Shown here: positions 33,265 to 42,840 of the stretch, one piece after another
Layout of the letters: the number at the start of each line of letters is the position of its first letter
Numbering within the stretch: position 1 is the stretch's first letter
Source: Streptomyces spiroverticillatus
GTDB taxonomy: Bacteria; Actinomycetota; Actinomycetes; Streptomycetales; Streptomycetaceae
DNA length: 64,000 nt
Reading direction: 5' to 3'
Assembly: GCA_014650415.1 (NCBI GenBank)
Contig: BMUX01000007.1
Location: 1-64,000, forward strand
Notes under the pieces: generated by a model
The model's database searches: none
Told to the model about the DNA's origin: nothing
Seen by the model: the letters and a program-made list of their open reading frames with translations, nothing else
Position numbers and translations under genes: made by a program

Positions 33265-35274
33265 GTGACTCAGACTCGTAGCAGAACCGCTGTCAACTCC
33301 CGTCCCCGTGAGCGCAGTTCGCACGCAACGGGCCGACGCACCTTCCTCACCGCACTCGGCGCCCTCGCCACCACCACCGCCCTCGGCGTCCCCGCCTACG
33401 CCTCGGACGCGGCCCGCGACGCCGCCACCGCCGACGAGTACGTCGACGTACAGCTCCTCAACATCTGTGACCTGCACGGGTACTTGCAGGGCCCGACCGG
33501 CAGCGACGCCGTCGTGCGCGGCAACGGCGGCACGACGTACACCGTCGGCGGAGTCGCCGCCATGGGCACCCACCTGGAGCGGCTGCGCACCGGGCGCGCC
33601 AACTCGCTCTTCTTCGCACCCGGAGACCTCTTCTCCGGCTGGGAGTTCGACGCCGCCGCCTTCTCCGACGAACCGACGATCGAAGCCCTCAACAAGCTCG
33701 GCCTCGACTTCGCGACCGCCGGGAACCACGAGTTCGACAAGGCCCCCGCCAACCTCCTCGACCACATGGAGGACGGCCGCGCCCACCCCGTCGTCGGCCG
33801 CGACACCGGCTTCCGGGATGCGACGGGCAGGCGCTTCCGGGGGGCCGACTTCCGCTACTACAGCGCCAATGTGGTCCGCACCCGCACCGGCCGGACGGTG
33901 CTGCCGCCCTACCACGTCGAGTACGTACGGGGTCCGCGCGGGCGACGCATCCCGATCGGGTTCATCCATCTCACCGTGACCGGAAGCGAGTTGTTCCCGA
34001 ACTCCTTCCATCCGGGCCTGAGGACCCTCGACCAGATCGCCACCGCCGACCGGTGCGCCCGCGAACTCAAGCGGCGCGGCGTGCACGCCATCGTCCTGAG
34101 CATGCACGACGGCGCGGTCGCGGGCGGCGACTTCAACAGCGGCAGCAACCCCTCCGGACCCGCCTACGACCTCGCGCTCAAGGTCTCGCCCGACATCGAC
34201 GCCATCGTCTGCGGCCACTGGCACACCCGCTTCACCATGATGGTCCCCGACCCGAACGGCGTCCCCCGCCCCTTCGTCGAGGCCGGGTTCCACGGCCAGG
34301 TCATCAACGAGATCAACCTCCGCCTCGACCCCCGCACCGGCCGGGTCGTCCGCGAACTCACCGTCTCCACCAGCCACCCCAACACCCGTGACGTCACCCC
34401 GCACCCCGAGCTCAAGGCCATCGCCGACTACTGGGCCGGCCAGGCGGCCACCCGCGAGCGCAGCCGCATCGCCGCCCAGCGCGCCCCCTTCACCCGCACC
34501 CGCAACGCCCTCGGCCAGTCCACCATGGGCGACCTCGCCGCCGACTGGGCGCTGTGGGCGGCGCAGAAGCCGGTCCCCGCGTACGACGACTCCAACATCC
34601 ACCGGCATGTCCCCGCGCAACTCGCCCTCGTCCCGCTCGCACCGACCGTCGGCCAGTCGCTCGTACGCGGCGACCTGACCCCGGGGCCGGACGGCGCGGT
34701 CGCCTTCGGGCAGGCCTGGCGGGCGGTCGGCTACGGCAGTCCCACCGTCTGCGTGAAGGTCACCGGGCAGCAGATCCACGACGCCCTCGAACAGCAGTGG
34801 ACCAAGGGCCCCGACGGCGCCCTCCGGTTCGCGCCGCTGGCCGTCTCCGGGAACGTCCGGTACGCCTTCGACGCGTCCGGCGCCGTCGGCGACCGGGTCG
34901 ACCCCGCCGACGTCACCGTCGACGGCGCGCCGCTGCGGCCCGACCGCGACTACCGGCTGGCCACCTCCTCGTACACCCTCCTCGGCATGGACGGCTACCC
35001 GGCGCTGACCGCCTACCGCGAGCCCTACCGCCACCAGCGCGACTTCGAGTCCTTCATCGCCTTCGTCCGCGAACGCAAGACGCTCACCCCGTCCCCGCTG
35101 GACCGGGTGCGGGCGAAGAACACCGCCCTGCGCGGGCCGGGCGTCGGCGAGGTCGTCGACCCGCCGGTGCCGGTGCGCGAGGACGGCACCCCGCTGCCGC
35201 CCGCCGTCGCCGCGATCGTCACCGCCGGCGGACCGCACGCCCTGCGGCAGGGCGGACACCGGCCACCCTGCTGA
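33265..35274 (+). CDS. Tat-exported 5'-nucleotidase/UshA-like metallophosphoesterase
   Basis: 669 residues from GTG 33265. Twin-arginine signal GRRTFLTALGALATTTALG with a processing site near AYASDA. Calcineurin-like domain with metal-binding motifs LNICDLHGY (D-x-H), GDLFSG, GNHEFD and CGHWHT (GHxH); C-terminal 5'-nucleotidase substrate domain (about 400-620). Export through Tat suggests it folds with its metals before secretion. Likely hydrolyses extracellular nucleotides for phosphate or purine salvage. The end of the protein (VTAGGPHALRQGGHRPPC) looks unstructured. Confidence 0.9.
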   Translation: MTQTRSRTAVNSRPRERSSHATGRRTFLTALGALATTTALGVPAYASDAARDAATADEYVDVQLLNICDLHGYLQGPTGSDAVVRGNGGTTYTVGGVAAMGTHLERLRTGRANSLFFAPGDLFSGWEFDAAAFSDEPTIEALNKLGLDFATAGNHEFDKAPANLLDHMEDGRAHPVVGRDTGFRDATGRRFRGADFRYYSANVVRTRTGRTVLPPYHVEYVRGPRGRRIPIGFIHLTVTGSELFPNSFHPGLRTLDQIATADRCARELKRRGVHAIVLSMHDGAVAGGDFNSGSNPSGPAYDLALKVSPDIDAIVCGHWHTRFTMMVPDPNGVPRPFVEAGFHGQVINEINLRLDPRTGRVVRELTVSTSHPNTRDVTPHPELKAIADYWAGQAATRERSRIAAQRAPFTRTRNALGQSTMGDLAADWALWAAQKPVPAYDDSNIHRHVPAQLALVPLAPTVGQSLVRGDLTPGPDGAVAFGQAWRAVGYGSPTVCVKVTGQQIHDALEQQWTKGPDGALRFAPLAVSGNVRYAFDASGAVGDRVDPADVTVDGAPLRPDRDYRLATSSYTLLGMDGYPALTAYREPYRHQRDFESFIAFVRERKTLTPSPLDRVRAKNTALRGPGVGEVVDPPVPVREDGTPLPPAVAAIVTAGGPHALRQGGHRPPC

Positions 35275-35275
35275 C

Positions 35276-35355
35276 CGCGTCCACGTGGTTCGCGCCGTAC
35301 GGGGGCGGCGGCTTCCCCCGTACGGGCGAACCCGGCGACTCTGCACGTGGACGCG
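35276..35355 (+). other. Nested triple inverted repeat (80-nt hairpin)
   Basis: Three nested perfect arms: 35276-35287 with 35344-35355 (12 bp), 35287-35293 with 35326-35332 (7 bp) and 35296-35305 with 35315-35324 (10 bp). Located directly after the phosphoesterase stop and before the LLM oxidoreductase. It can act as a strong terminator, but the outer arm and internal loops go beyond a simple terminator. The remaining 158 bp before the next gene hold no other clear signal besides AGGAGG at 35498. Confidence 0.7.
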
Positions 35356-35513
35356 CGTGGTGTCCCTCTTGCCAAGGTCCCCGGCGGGGTCCACGATTGA
35401 CCCCTTCACCGCCCTGGCACAGTGGCCGCGCCGCGGCCGAAACAGCACTGTGCGCACGGCAGTTCGCCGTATCCGACACACCGTCAGTACCTGAGCCAGG
35501 AGGTACGCCCCAC

Positions 35514-36524
35514 ATGCCGATGGACTTCGGACTCGTCCTGCAGACCGATCCCCCCGCATCCGAGGTCGTCGGCCTGATGCGCCGCGCCGAACGCAACGGA
35601 TTCACCTACGGCTGGACCTTCGACTCCGCCGTGCTCTGGCAGGAACCCTTCGTCATCTACAGCCGCATCCTGGAACACACCAGCAGGCTGATCGTCGGCC
35701 CCATGGTCACCAACCCCGGCACCCGCACCTGGGAGGTCACCGCCTCCACCTTCGCCACCCTCAACGACATGTACGGCAACCGCACCGTCTGCGGCATCGG
35801 CCGCGGCGACTCCGCCATGCGCGTCGCGGGCCGCAAGCCCAACACCCTGGCCAGGCTCGGCGAGGCCATGGACGTCATCCGCGACCTCGCCGAGGGCCGC
35901 GAGGCCAAGGTCGACGGCCAGGCGGTACGGATCCCCTGGGTGCGGGGCGGGAAACTGCCGGTCTGGATGGCCGCGTACGGGCCCAAGGCGCTCGCGCTGG
36001 CCGGGGCGAACGCCGACGGGTTCATCCTCCAGCTCGCCGACCCCTTCCTCACCGAGTGGATGATCCGCGCCGTGCGCGACGCCGCCTCCGACGCCGGACG
36101 CGACCCCATGGACGTGAAGATCTGCGTCGCCGCCCCCGCCTACGTCGGCGACGACCTCGGCCACGCCCGCGACCAGTGCCGCTGGTTCGGCGGCATGGTC
36201 GGCAACCACGTCGCCGACCTGGTCGCCAAGTACGGGTCCGACTCCGACCTCGTACCGGAGGCCCTCACCTCGTACATCGAGGCCCGCCAGGGCTACGACT
36301 ACGCGCACCACGGGCGCGCCGGGAACCCCGACACCGACTTCGTGCCCGACGAGATCGTCGACCGCTTCTGCCTGCTGGGCCCCGTCGAGGCACACATCGA
36401 GAAGCTGCGCGCACTGCGCGCCCTGGGTGTCGACCAGTTCGCCGTCTACAACATGCACGACGCCCGCGAGCGGACCATCGACGCGTACGGCGCGTCCGTC
36501 ATCCCTGCTCTCGCGAACTCCTGA
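35514..36524 (+). CDS. F420-dependent LLM-class oxidoreductase (TIGR03842-like)
   Basis: 336 residues from ATG 35514, with a strong AGGAGG at 35498-35503. TIM-barrel luciferase-like fold: DFGLVLQTDPPASEVVGLMR at the start, FDSAVLWQEPF, GIGRGDSAMRVAGRKP for cofactor phosphate binding, and PVWMAAYGPKALALAGANAD. The family uses coenzyme F420 in place of FMN. The next gene is an NCS1 transporter; this pair recurs in actinobacterial pyrimidine or hydantoin catabolic regions, suggesting action on a nucleobase-derived compound (inference). Separated from the transporter gene by a hairpin at 36536-36562. Confidence 0.9.
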   Translation: MPMDFGLVLQTDPPASEVVGLMRRAERNGFTYGWTFDSAVLWQEPFVIYSRILEHTSRLIVGPMVTNPGTRTWEVTASTFATLNDMYGNRTVCGIGRGDSAMRVAGRKPNTLARLGEAMDVIRDLAEGREAKVDGQAVRIPWVRGGKLPVWMAAYGPKALALAGANADGFILQLADPFLTEWMIRAVRDAASDAGRDPMDVKICVAAPAYVGDDLGHARDQCRWFGGMVGNHVADLVAKYGSDSDLVPEALTSYIEARQGYDYAHHGRAGNPDTDFVPDEIVDRFCLLGPVEAHIEKLRALRALGVDQFAVYNMHDARERTIDAYGASVIPALANS

Positions 36525-36535
36525 ACTCACCTCCC

Positions 36536-36562
36536 CGTACGCGCAGTTGAGGTGCGCGTACG
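36536..36562 (+). other. Intercistronic hairpin between LLM and NCS1 genes
   Basis: Perfect 10-bp stem CGTACGCGCA/TGCGCGTACG (36536-36545 with 36553-36562), 7-nt loop, 12 bp after the LLM stop and 57 bp before ATG 36619. It may attenuate transcription of the transporter gene. Confidence 0.6.
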
Positions 36563-36618
36563 AGGAGCGAGGCACCCCCAACGAAAGGCTTCGCACGCTT
36601 CGACGAAGGGTCCCGCCC

Positions 36619-38142
36619 ATGACCGCCACCGCTCCAGGAAGCCCGATATCCGACCCGGCGCGAGGGGGCCGCGTGGAGCCGGCCCCCGGCGCGATCCCTC
36701 CCGAATCCCGCTACGTCAACGAGGACTTGCTGCCCGTGCCCGTCGCCCGACGGCGCTGGACGACGTACAACTTCGCCGCCCTCTGGGTCGGCATGGCGCA
36801 CAACATCCCTTCCTGGCTGCTGGCTTCGGGCCTCGTCGCCCTCGGCATGGACTGGGTCCAGGCGGTCGTCACCATCGCCCTGGCCAACCTGATCGTGCTC
36901 GCCCCGATGCTGCTCACCGGGCACGCGGGCCCCAAGTACGGCATCCCCTTCCCGGTGCTGGCCCGTGCCTCCTTCGGCCTGCGCGGGGCGAACCTGCCCG
37001 CACTGATCCGGGCCGGGGTGGCGTGCGCGTGGTTCGGAATCCAGACCTGGATCGGCGGTCAGGGGATCTTCGTCCTGCTCGGGAAGATCTTCGGCGGCTG
37101 GGCGGAGGCCTCGAAGATCGGCGGGCAGCCGTGGACGCTCTGGCTGTGCTTCCTGCTCTTCTGGGTGCTCGAACTCGCCATCATCTACCGGGGGATGGAG
37201 ACCCTGCGCCGTTTCGAGAACTGGGCGGCGCCCTTCGTCATCGTCGGCGCGCTGGTGCTGCTGGTGTGGATCACGATGAAGGCCGGGGGAGTGGGCCCGC
37301 TCCTGGGCCAGCCCTCCAAGCTCGGCTGGGGCGCCGACTTCTGGCCGGTCTTCTTCCCCTCCCTGATGGGGATGATCGCCTTCTGGTCCACGCTCAGCCT
37401 CAACATCCCCGACTTCACCCGCTTCGCCGCCGGTCAACGCGCCCAGATCTGGGGGCAGTCGCTCGGCCTGCCGACCACCATGACCCTCTTCGCCCTGCTG
37501 TCGGTCTTCGTCACCTCCGGCTCGCAGGCCGTGTACGGGGCCCCGGTCTGGGACCCGGTCGCGCTCGCCGCGAAGACCGACAACGTCTTCGGGCTGCTCT
37601 TCGCGCTGGTGACCGTGCTGATCGCGACGATCTCCGTGAATCTCGCGGCGAACGTCGTCTCGCCCGCGTACGACCTCGCCAACCTGGCCCCGAAGTTCAT
37701 CAACTTCCGAACGGGCGCGCTCATCACGGGAGTTGTGGGCGTCGTCATCATGCCGTGGAAGCTCACCGAGACCCCCGAGCTGTACATCTTCACCTGGCTC
37801 GGGCTCGTCGGCGGGCTGCTCGGCACGGTCGCGGGCATCCTCATTGCCGACTACTGGATCGTCCGCAGGACCGTGCTGGACCTTGTCGACCTCTACCGGC
37901 CCGAGGGCCGTTACTGGTACACCGGCGGTTGGAACTGGCGGGCCGTCGCCGCCTTCGTCGTCGGCGGCGTCCTCGCCGTCGGCGGCTCCCACTCCGCCCC
38001 CGGAAAGGGCCCCTTCCCCGACGAGGGCCTGATCCCCTTCCTGAAGCCGCTCGCCGACTACGGGTGGGCGGTCGGGCTCGCGGCGTCACTGCTGCTGTAC
38101 GTGGTGCTGATGGTGCCGGGGCGGGGTGCGCGCGGGCGGTGA
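36619..38142 (+). CDS. NCS1-family nucleobase/hydantoin-type transporter
   Basis: 507 residues, about 12 membrane segments. The N-terminal signature RRRWTTYNFAALWVGMAHNI and the GIPFPVLARASFGLRGANLP stretch are typical of NCS1 permeases (allantoin, uracil, hydantoin, cytosine); NIPDFTRFA and LIADYWIVRR are further family marks. It should import a nucleobase or hydantoin with Na+ or H+. Start ATG 36619 follows GAAGGG. Probable operon partner of the LLM oxidoreductase. Exact substrate not readable from sequence. Confidence 0.93.
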   Translation: MTATAPGSPISDPARGGRVEPAPGAIPPESRYVNEDLLPVPVARRRWTTYNFAALWVGMAHNIPSWLLASGLVALGMDWVQAVVTIALANLIVLAPMLLTGHAGPKYGIPFPVLARASFGLRGANLPALIRAGVACAWFGIQTWIGGQGIFVLLGKIFGGWAEASKIGGQPWTLWLCFLLFWVLELAIIYRGMETLRRFENWAAPFVIVGALVLLVWITMKAGGVGPLLGQPSKLGWGADFWPVFFPSLMGMIAFWSTLSLNIPDFTRFAAGQRAQIWGQSLGLPTTMTLFALLSVFVTSGSQAVYGAPVWDPVALAAKTDNVFGLLFALVTVLIATISVNLAANVVSPAYDLANLAPKFINFRTGALITGVVGVVIMPWKLTETPELYIFTWLGLVGGLLGTVAGILIADYWIVRRTVLDLVDLYRPEGRYWYTGGWNWRAVAAFVVGGVLAVGGSHSAPGKGPFPDEGLIPFLKPLADYGWAVGLAASLLLYVVLMVPGRGARGR

Positions 38143-38176
38143 GAGCGGCCCGAAGGGGGTTTCATAGGGTCGGTGG

Positions 38177-40740
38177 ATGTTCAATGCATCCACCGGCCAG
38201 GACCCTGCCTCCACCGGCCAGGACCTCGCGTCCACCGGTCAGGACCGCGCCTCCACCGGCCAGGAGCTTCCGGACCGGCGCGGACCAGGGCACTACCTGT
38301 GGTGGCTCGTCACGCGCCAGCGCGCCCGGTGCGCCGCCGGAGCGGCCTGGGGCAGCGCCTGGATGGTCGGCCTGACCCTGCCGCCCTACGCGCTCGCCCG
38401 CGCCGTCGACGACGGCCTCACTCCGGGCGACGGGGGGCCGGCTCGCGCTGTGGTGCGCGGCGCTGTTCGGTGTCGGGGCGCTCAACGCGTACCTCGCGAT
38501 CATTCGGCACCGCACCATGACCCGGGTCCGGCTCGACGCCGTCTTCCGCACGGCCCGCCTCGTCGTCGCCCACACCACCCGGCTCGGGGCCGCGCTGCCC
38601 CGCAGGGTGGGTGCGGGAGAGGTGGTCACCATCGGGTTCGGCGACGCCGCCGCGATGGCGAACGTGCTGACCATCACCGGTCCCGGGGTCGGCGCGGCGG
38701 TCGCCTGCCTGGTCGTCGCCGGATTCCTGTTCTCCGTCTCCTGGCAGCTCGCCGTTCTCGTCCTGGTCGGCGTACCGCTGATCGCGCTCGTGCTCGGGCC
38801 GCTGCTGGGCCGCCTCCAGGGGGTACAGGCCCCGTACCGGGAGCAACAGGGTGCTCTCGCGGCCCGGTTCGGGGACATCGTCGGGGGACTGCGGGTGCTG
38901 GCCGGGCTCGGCGGCAAGGAGGTGTACGCCGCCCGCTACCGCCGCGACTCGCACGTGCTGAAGGAACAGGGCTACCGGGTCGCCGCCGTCACCAGCTGGA
39001 TCGGCGCCCTCGGGGCGGGACTGCCGATGCTGTTCCTCGCCGTGGTCACCTGGCTCGCCGCCAGGATGGCCGCCGAAGGCACCCTGACGGTGGGCGAGTT
39101 GGTCGCTGTGTACGGGTATGTGGCGGTGCTGGCGGTCCCGGTGTCGTTCTTCGTCGAGGGCGGCTCCGACCTCGGCCGCGGACTGGTCTCCGCCCGGCGG
39201 CTGCTCCGTTTCCTGGACCTGGAGCCCGACCCTTCGGAGGGCGCGGACGCGCCGGAGGAGCCCTCGGTCCTGCACGACCCGGCGTCGGGCGTGTCGATAC
39301 GGCCCGGGGAGCTGACCGCGCTGGTCTCCGCCCGGCCGGCGGACACCGCCGACGTGGTCGAACGCCTCGGCCGGTTCACCGCGTCCGACGCCACCTGGGG
39401 CGGCACCCGGCTCGACGCCCTCGCGCCGGAACAGGTTCGCGCCCGCATCCTGGTCGCCGACAAGGAGGCCGACCTCTTCGCCGGAACCCTGCGCGACGTG
39501 GTCGCCGGACGCCACGACCGCACGGAGGCCGACCTCGAACGGGCCTTCCGGGAAGCCGTCGCCGACGACGTCGTACGCGGCCTGCGCGACGGCCTCGACA
39601 CCCCTGTCGACGCCCAGGGCCGCAGCCTCTCCGGCGGCCAGCGCCAGCGCGTCCGCCTGGTACGGGCACTGCTGGCCGACCCCGAGGTGCTGCTCGCGGT
39701 CGAGCCGACCTCGGCGCTCGACGCCCACACCGAGGCGGCCGTCGCCGCAGGACTGCGGGCCGCACGCCAGGGACGTACCACCGTCGTCACCACCACCTCA
39801 CCCGTCGTCCTGGACCGGGCGGACACCGTGCACCACCTCGTCGCAGGACGGGTGGCCGCGACCGGAACCCACCGGGACCTCCTGCGCGACAGCCCCGACT
39901 ACCGGCGACTGGTCTCACGCGGCGAGGACACCCCTGCGGGCCGCACCGCTCAGGAGGCGACACGGTTGCCTCGGCCAACTGCCCCCGGCACCGGCGGGCA
40001 CCACCCGCACCCCCGACGGCGACCGCATCGAAGTGACCGGCGTGAGCCACGCCTACGAGGGCGGGCCCGATGTGCTGCACGGCATCGACCTGACCGTGCG
40101 CGCGGGCGAACGGCTCGCCGTCGTCGGCCCGTCCGGCGCGGGCAAGTCCACCCTGGGCAGGCTGCTCGCGGGCCTCGACGCACCCCGCACCGGCACGGTC
40201 ACCGTCGGCGGAGTCCCGATCCGCGACCTGAACCCCGAGGTGCTGCGCCGCCAGGTCGTCCTGATCACCCAGGAGCACCACGTCTTCCTCGGCACGCTCC
40301 GCGGCAACCTGCTGATCGCGGCCGGGACTGCCACCGACGCCGAGCTGTGGGCTGCACTCGCGGCCGTCGGCGCCGAATGGGCCGACGACCTGCCCGACGG
40401 ACTCGACACCGCCCTGGGCGCGGGCGGCCACCACCTCGACGGCTCCCAGGCGCAGCAACTCGCCCTCGCCCGCGTGGTGTTGGCGGACCCGCACACACTG
40501 ATCCTGGACGAGGCCACCGGACTCCTGGACCCCGGCACCGCACGGCACACGGAACGGGCCCTGGCCGCCGTCCTCCAAGGGCGCACCGTCATCGCCCACC
40601 GGCTGCACACCGCGCACGACGCCGACCGGATCGCCGTGATGGACGACGGCCGCATCACCGAACTCGGCCCCCACGAAGCCCTCGTGGCCTCGGGCGGGGC
40701 GTATGCGGCGCCGTGGGGGTCTTGGCACGGCGAGCGGTGA
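38177..40740 (+). pseudogene. ABC exporter gene with two frame shifts and missing TMD2
   Basis: Coding similarity moves through three frames. Segment 1 (38177 to about 38437) holds the N-terminus and first helix, LWWLVTRQRARCAAGAAWGS. A single extra base in the G6C2 run 38432-38439 shifts to segment 2 (about 38438-39965), which has the rest of membrane domain 1 and a degenerate ATPase domain (no GKS in the P-loop, LLAVEPTSALD for Walker B, but LSGGQRQR kept). Near 39965 the frame shifts again to segment 3, a second ATPase domain with intact P-loop VVGPSGAGKST and LILDEATG but signature LDGSQAQQ. A normal TMD-NBD-TMD-NBD protein needs a second membrane domain of about 300 residues here; it is absent. 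Looks like a decayed or deleted full-length exporter; sequencing error could explain the first shift only. Confidence 0.75.
38186..38269 (+). repeat. Four 21-bp units coding ASTGQxx heptads
   Basis: Four in-frame 21-bp copies code ASTGQDP, ASTGQDL, ASTGQDR and ASTGQEL at the N-terminus of the broken ABC exporter. Such a low-complexity head is unusual for this family and points to recent slippage expansion. Confidence 0.9.
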
Positions 40741-40759
40741 ATTCCCCGCCCGCGTAAAG

Positions 40760-41272
40760 CTATTCGAGCTCGGGCAGCGGTTCGCCCGTCTCCAGGAAGG
40801 ACTTGAGGCTGGAGAGGACGGAGGGCCAGCCCTCGCGGATCATGGCGAGGACCGTGCTGTCGGGCTCGAAGCCGTCGTGGACCAGGTGGAGGCGCGTCAC
40901 GTCCGGGCCCGCGGGCTCGATGTCGTACGAGAACTTCGAGCGCGGCTCGGCGGAGATGCGGGCGCGCAGGTCCTCGTCCATGCCGACGGCTTCGGCGAAG
41001 GCCGGGGTGAAGGTGTGCCAGGTGAGGGCGAGCCGACGGCCGGGTTCGGCGGCGAGCACCACCTGCTCCGGATCGGGGTCGCCCAGGCCCATGCCCTGCC
41101 ACACGACGGGCGAGCCGGGCTTCCAGTCGGAGGCGAGGGTCAGCCCCCAGTACCGGACGGTCTGCGCGGGGTCGGTCAGGGCCTGCCAGACCTGGTCCGG
41201 GGAGGCCCTGACGTACACCGTGTAGTCGAAGGCGACGGTGCGGTCCATGTCGGTGGAGTCCATGACCGCCAT
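40760..41272 (-). CDS. SRPBCC/AHSA1-like (START-fold) protein
   Basis: 170 residues from ATG 41272 (ATG 41263 is also possible; no clear ribosome binding site). VYVRASPDQVWQALTDPAQT at the start and YWGLTLASDWKPGSPVVWQG match the activator-of-Hsp90 homologue 1-like family, and HDGFEPDSTVLAMIREGWPS near the end is the usual C-terminal helix region. These proteins have a hydrophobic cavity for small ligands; roles vary. Convergent with the broken exporter gene and followed upstream by the FAD oxidoreductase gene on the same strand. Confidence 0.88.
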   Translation of the reverse strand: MAVMDSTDMDRTVAFDYTVYVRASPDQVWQALTDPAQTVRYWGLTLASDWKPGSPVVWQGMGLGDPDPEQVVLAAEPGRRLALTWHTFTPAFAEAVGMDEDLRARISAEPRSKFSYDIEPAGPDVTRLHLVHDGFEPDSTVLAMIREGWPSVLSSLKSFLETGEPLPELE

Positions 41273-41331
41273 TGTCGGCCGGGCCCCGGGAGCCCGCACG
41301 GCGAGCGGGCCCCGGGCCCTGGGGCGCGGTC

Positions 41332-42747
41332 TCAGCCCCGGTCCGCCGTGCGCAGGTGGCGCCAGACCGCCTTGGCCGCGTTGTGGCCCGACATGCCGTG
41401 GACGCCCGGGCCGGGCGGGGTAGCCGAGGAGCACAGGAACACCGCGGGGTGCTTCGTGGCGTACGGGAAGAGGGACAGCTTCGGGCGCATGAGGACCTGC
41501 AGGCCCGCGAACGCGCCGCAGGCGATGTCGCCGCCCACGTAGTTCGCGTTGTGCGCGGCCAGCTCCGGGGGGCCGGCCGTGGCGCGGGCCAGGACGAGGT
41601 CGCGGAAGCCGGGGGCGAAGCGCTCGATCTGGCGTTCTACCGCGTCCGTCAGGTCGCCCTCCCAGGCGTGCGGGACGTGCCCGTACGCCCAGAACACGTG
41701 CTTGCCCTCGGGGGCGCGGGTCGGGTCGATCACGCTCGGCTGGGCGGTGATCAGGAACGGGGTCTCGGGGGCCGTGCCGCCGGCCGCCTGGCGCAGGGCC
41801 TTGCCGATCTCGCCCTTCGTGGGGCCGACCTGCACCGTCCCGGCCCGGCGGGCCTCCTCGGCGGTCCACGGCACCGGGCCGTCCAGCGCGTAGTCGATCT
41901 TGAAGACGCTCGCGCCGTAGCGGTAGCCCTCGTACGCGTTGCCCAGACGGGCGATCCGGGCCAGCGCGGTCGGCGAGGTGTCGAAGACGTACGCCCGGGC
42001 CGGCGGCAGGTCGTCGAGGCGCTTGACCTCGTAACCGGTGTGGACGACCCCGCCGAGGTCGCGGAGGTACGCGGTCAGGGCGTCCGGAATGGCCTGTGAG
42101 CCGCCGCGCGGCGACGGCCAGCCGTTCTCGTGCGCGGCCAGCGCGAAGAGCAGCCCGATCGCACTCGTCGCGAACCCGCCCAGCGGGGCGATGACATGCG
42201 CCACCATGCCCGCGATCAGGGCCTTCGCCTTCTCGTCGCGGAAGCGCCGCATCAGCCAGGTGGACGGCGGCAGGCCGTCGATCCCGAAGTGGGCGAGCTT
42301 GAACGGGTGGCGGGGGAGGTTGGTCAGCGGCAGGGACATGAAGTCCTGTGCGAGGGTGTCCCACTTCCCGAGGTACGGAGCGACCATCCGCCGGTACGCG
42401 CCCGCGTCCCGGGGGCCGAAGGAGGCGGCCGTCTCCGCGACCGACCGGGACAGCACGGCCGCCGTGCCGTCGTCCCAGGGGTGCGCCATCGGCAGCTCGG
42501 GGTGCAGCCACTCCAGTCCGTACCGCTCCAGCGGCATGGCGTTGAACGCGGGGGAGCCGATGCCCAGCGGGTGCACCGCCGAGCACGGGTCGTGCCGGAA
42601 GCCCGGCAGCGTCAGCTCCTCGGTGCGGGCGCCGCCGCCGACGGTGTCCTTCGCCTCGAAGACCTCCACCGAGAAGCCGCGACGGGCCAGCTCCACGGCG
42701 GCGGTCAGCCCGTTGGGCCCCGCCCCCACGACGACTGCGTCAAGCAT
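41332..42747 (-). CDS. Phytoene-desaturase-like FAD oxidoreductase
   Basis: 471 residues from ATG 42747 (GAGGT about 9 bp upstream). N-terminal FAD motif DAVVVGAGPNGLTAAVELAR and VGGGARTEELTLPGFRHDPC; C-terminal FPYATKHPAVFLCSSATPPG followed by GVHGMSGHNAAKAVW, the usual FAD-closing segment. Belongs to the NAD(P)/FAD-dependent amine-oxidase/phytoene-dehydrogenase group. No carotenoid genes are near, so it is not assigned to that pathway. A GC-rich hairpin near 41277-41316 may end its transcript. Confidence 0.88.
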   Translation of the reverse strand: MLDAVVVGAGPNGLTAAVELARRGFSVEVFEAKDTVGGGARTEELTLPGFRHDPCSAVHPLGIGSPAFNAMPLERYGLEWLHPELPMAHPWDDGTAAVLSRSVAETAASFGPRDAGAYRRMVAPYLGKWDTLAQDFMSLPLTNLPRHPFKLAHFGIDGLPPSTWLMRRFRDEKAKALIAGMVAHVIAPLGGFATSAIGLLFALAAHENGWPSPRGGSQAIPDALTAYLRDLGGVVHTGYEVKRLDDLPPARAYVFDTSPTALARIARLGNAYEGYRYGASVFKIDYALDGPVPWTAEEARRAGTVQVGPTKGEIGKALRQAAGGTAPETPFLITAQPSVIDPTRAPEGKHVFWAYGHVPHAWEGDLTDAVERQIERFAPGFRDLVLARATAGPPELAAHNANYVGGDIACGAFAGLQVLMRPKLSLFPYATKHPAVFLCSSATPPGPGVHGMSGHNAAKAVWRHLRTADRG

Positions 42748-42840
42748 CGGCGACACCTCGGACTCCTCACGCCACTGTGCTTCGGGACCCCAGAGTATTC
42801 CCGTGCACCGACAACACCGGCGGCGGTAGGGTCCTGCCCC

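Noticed and set aside
36525..36618. Riboswitch controlling the NCS1 transporter
   Set aside because: Only a simple 10-bp hairpin is visible; no conserved ligand-binding core recognised.
38186..38269. Possible CRISPR-like array of 21-bp units
   Set aside because: Units are contiguous, in frame and without unique spacers; it is a coding repeat.
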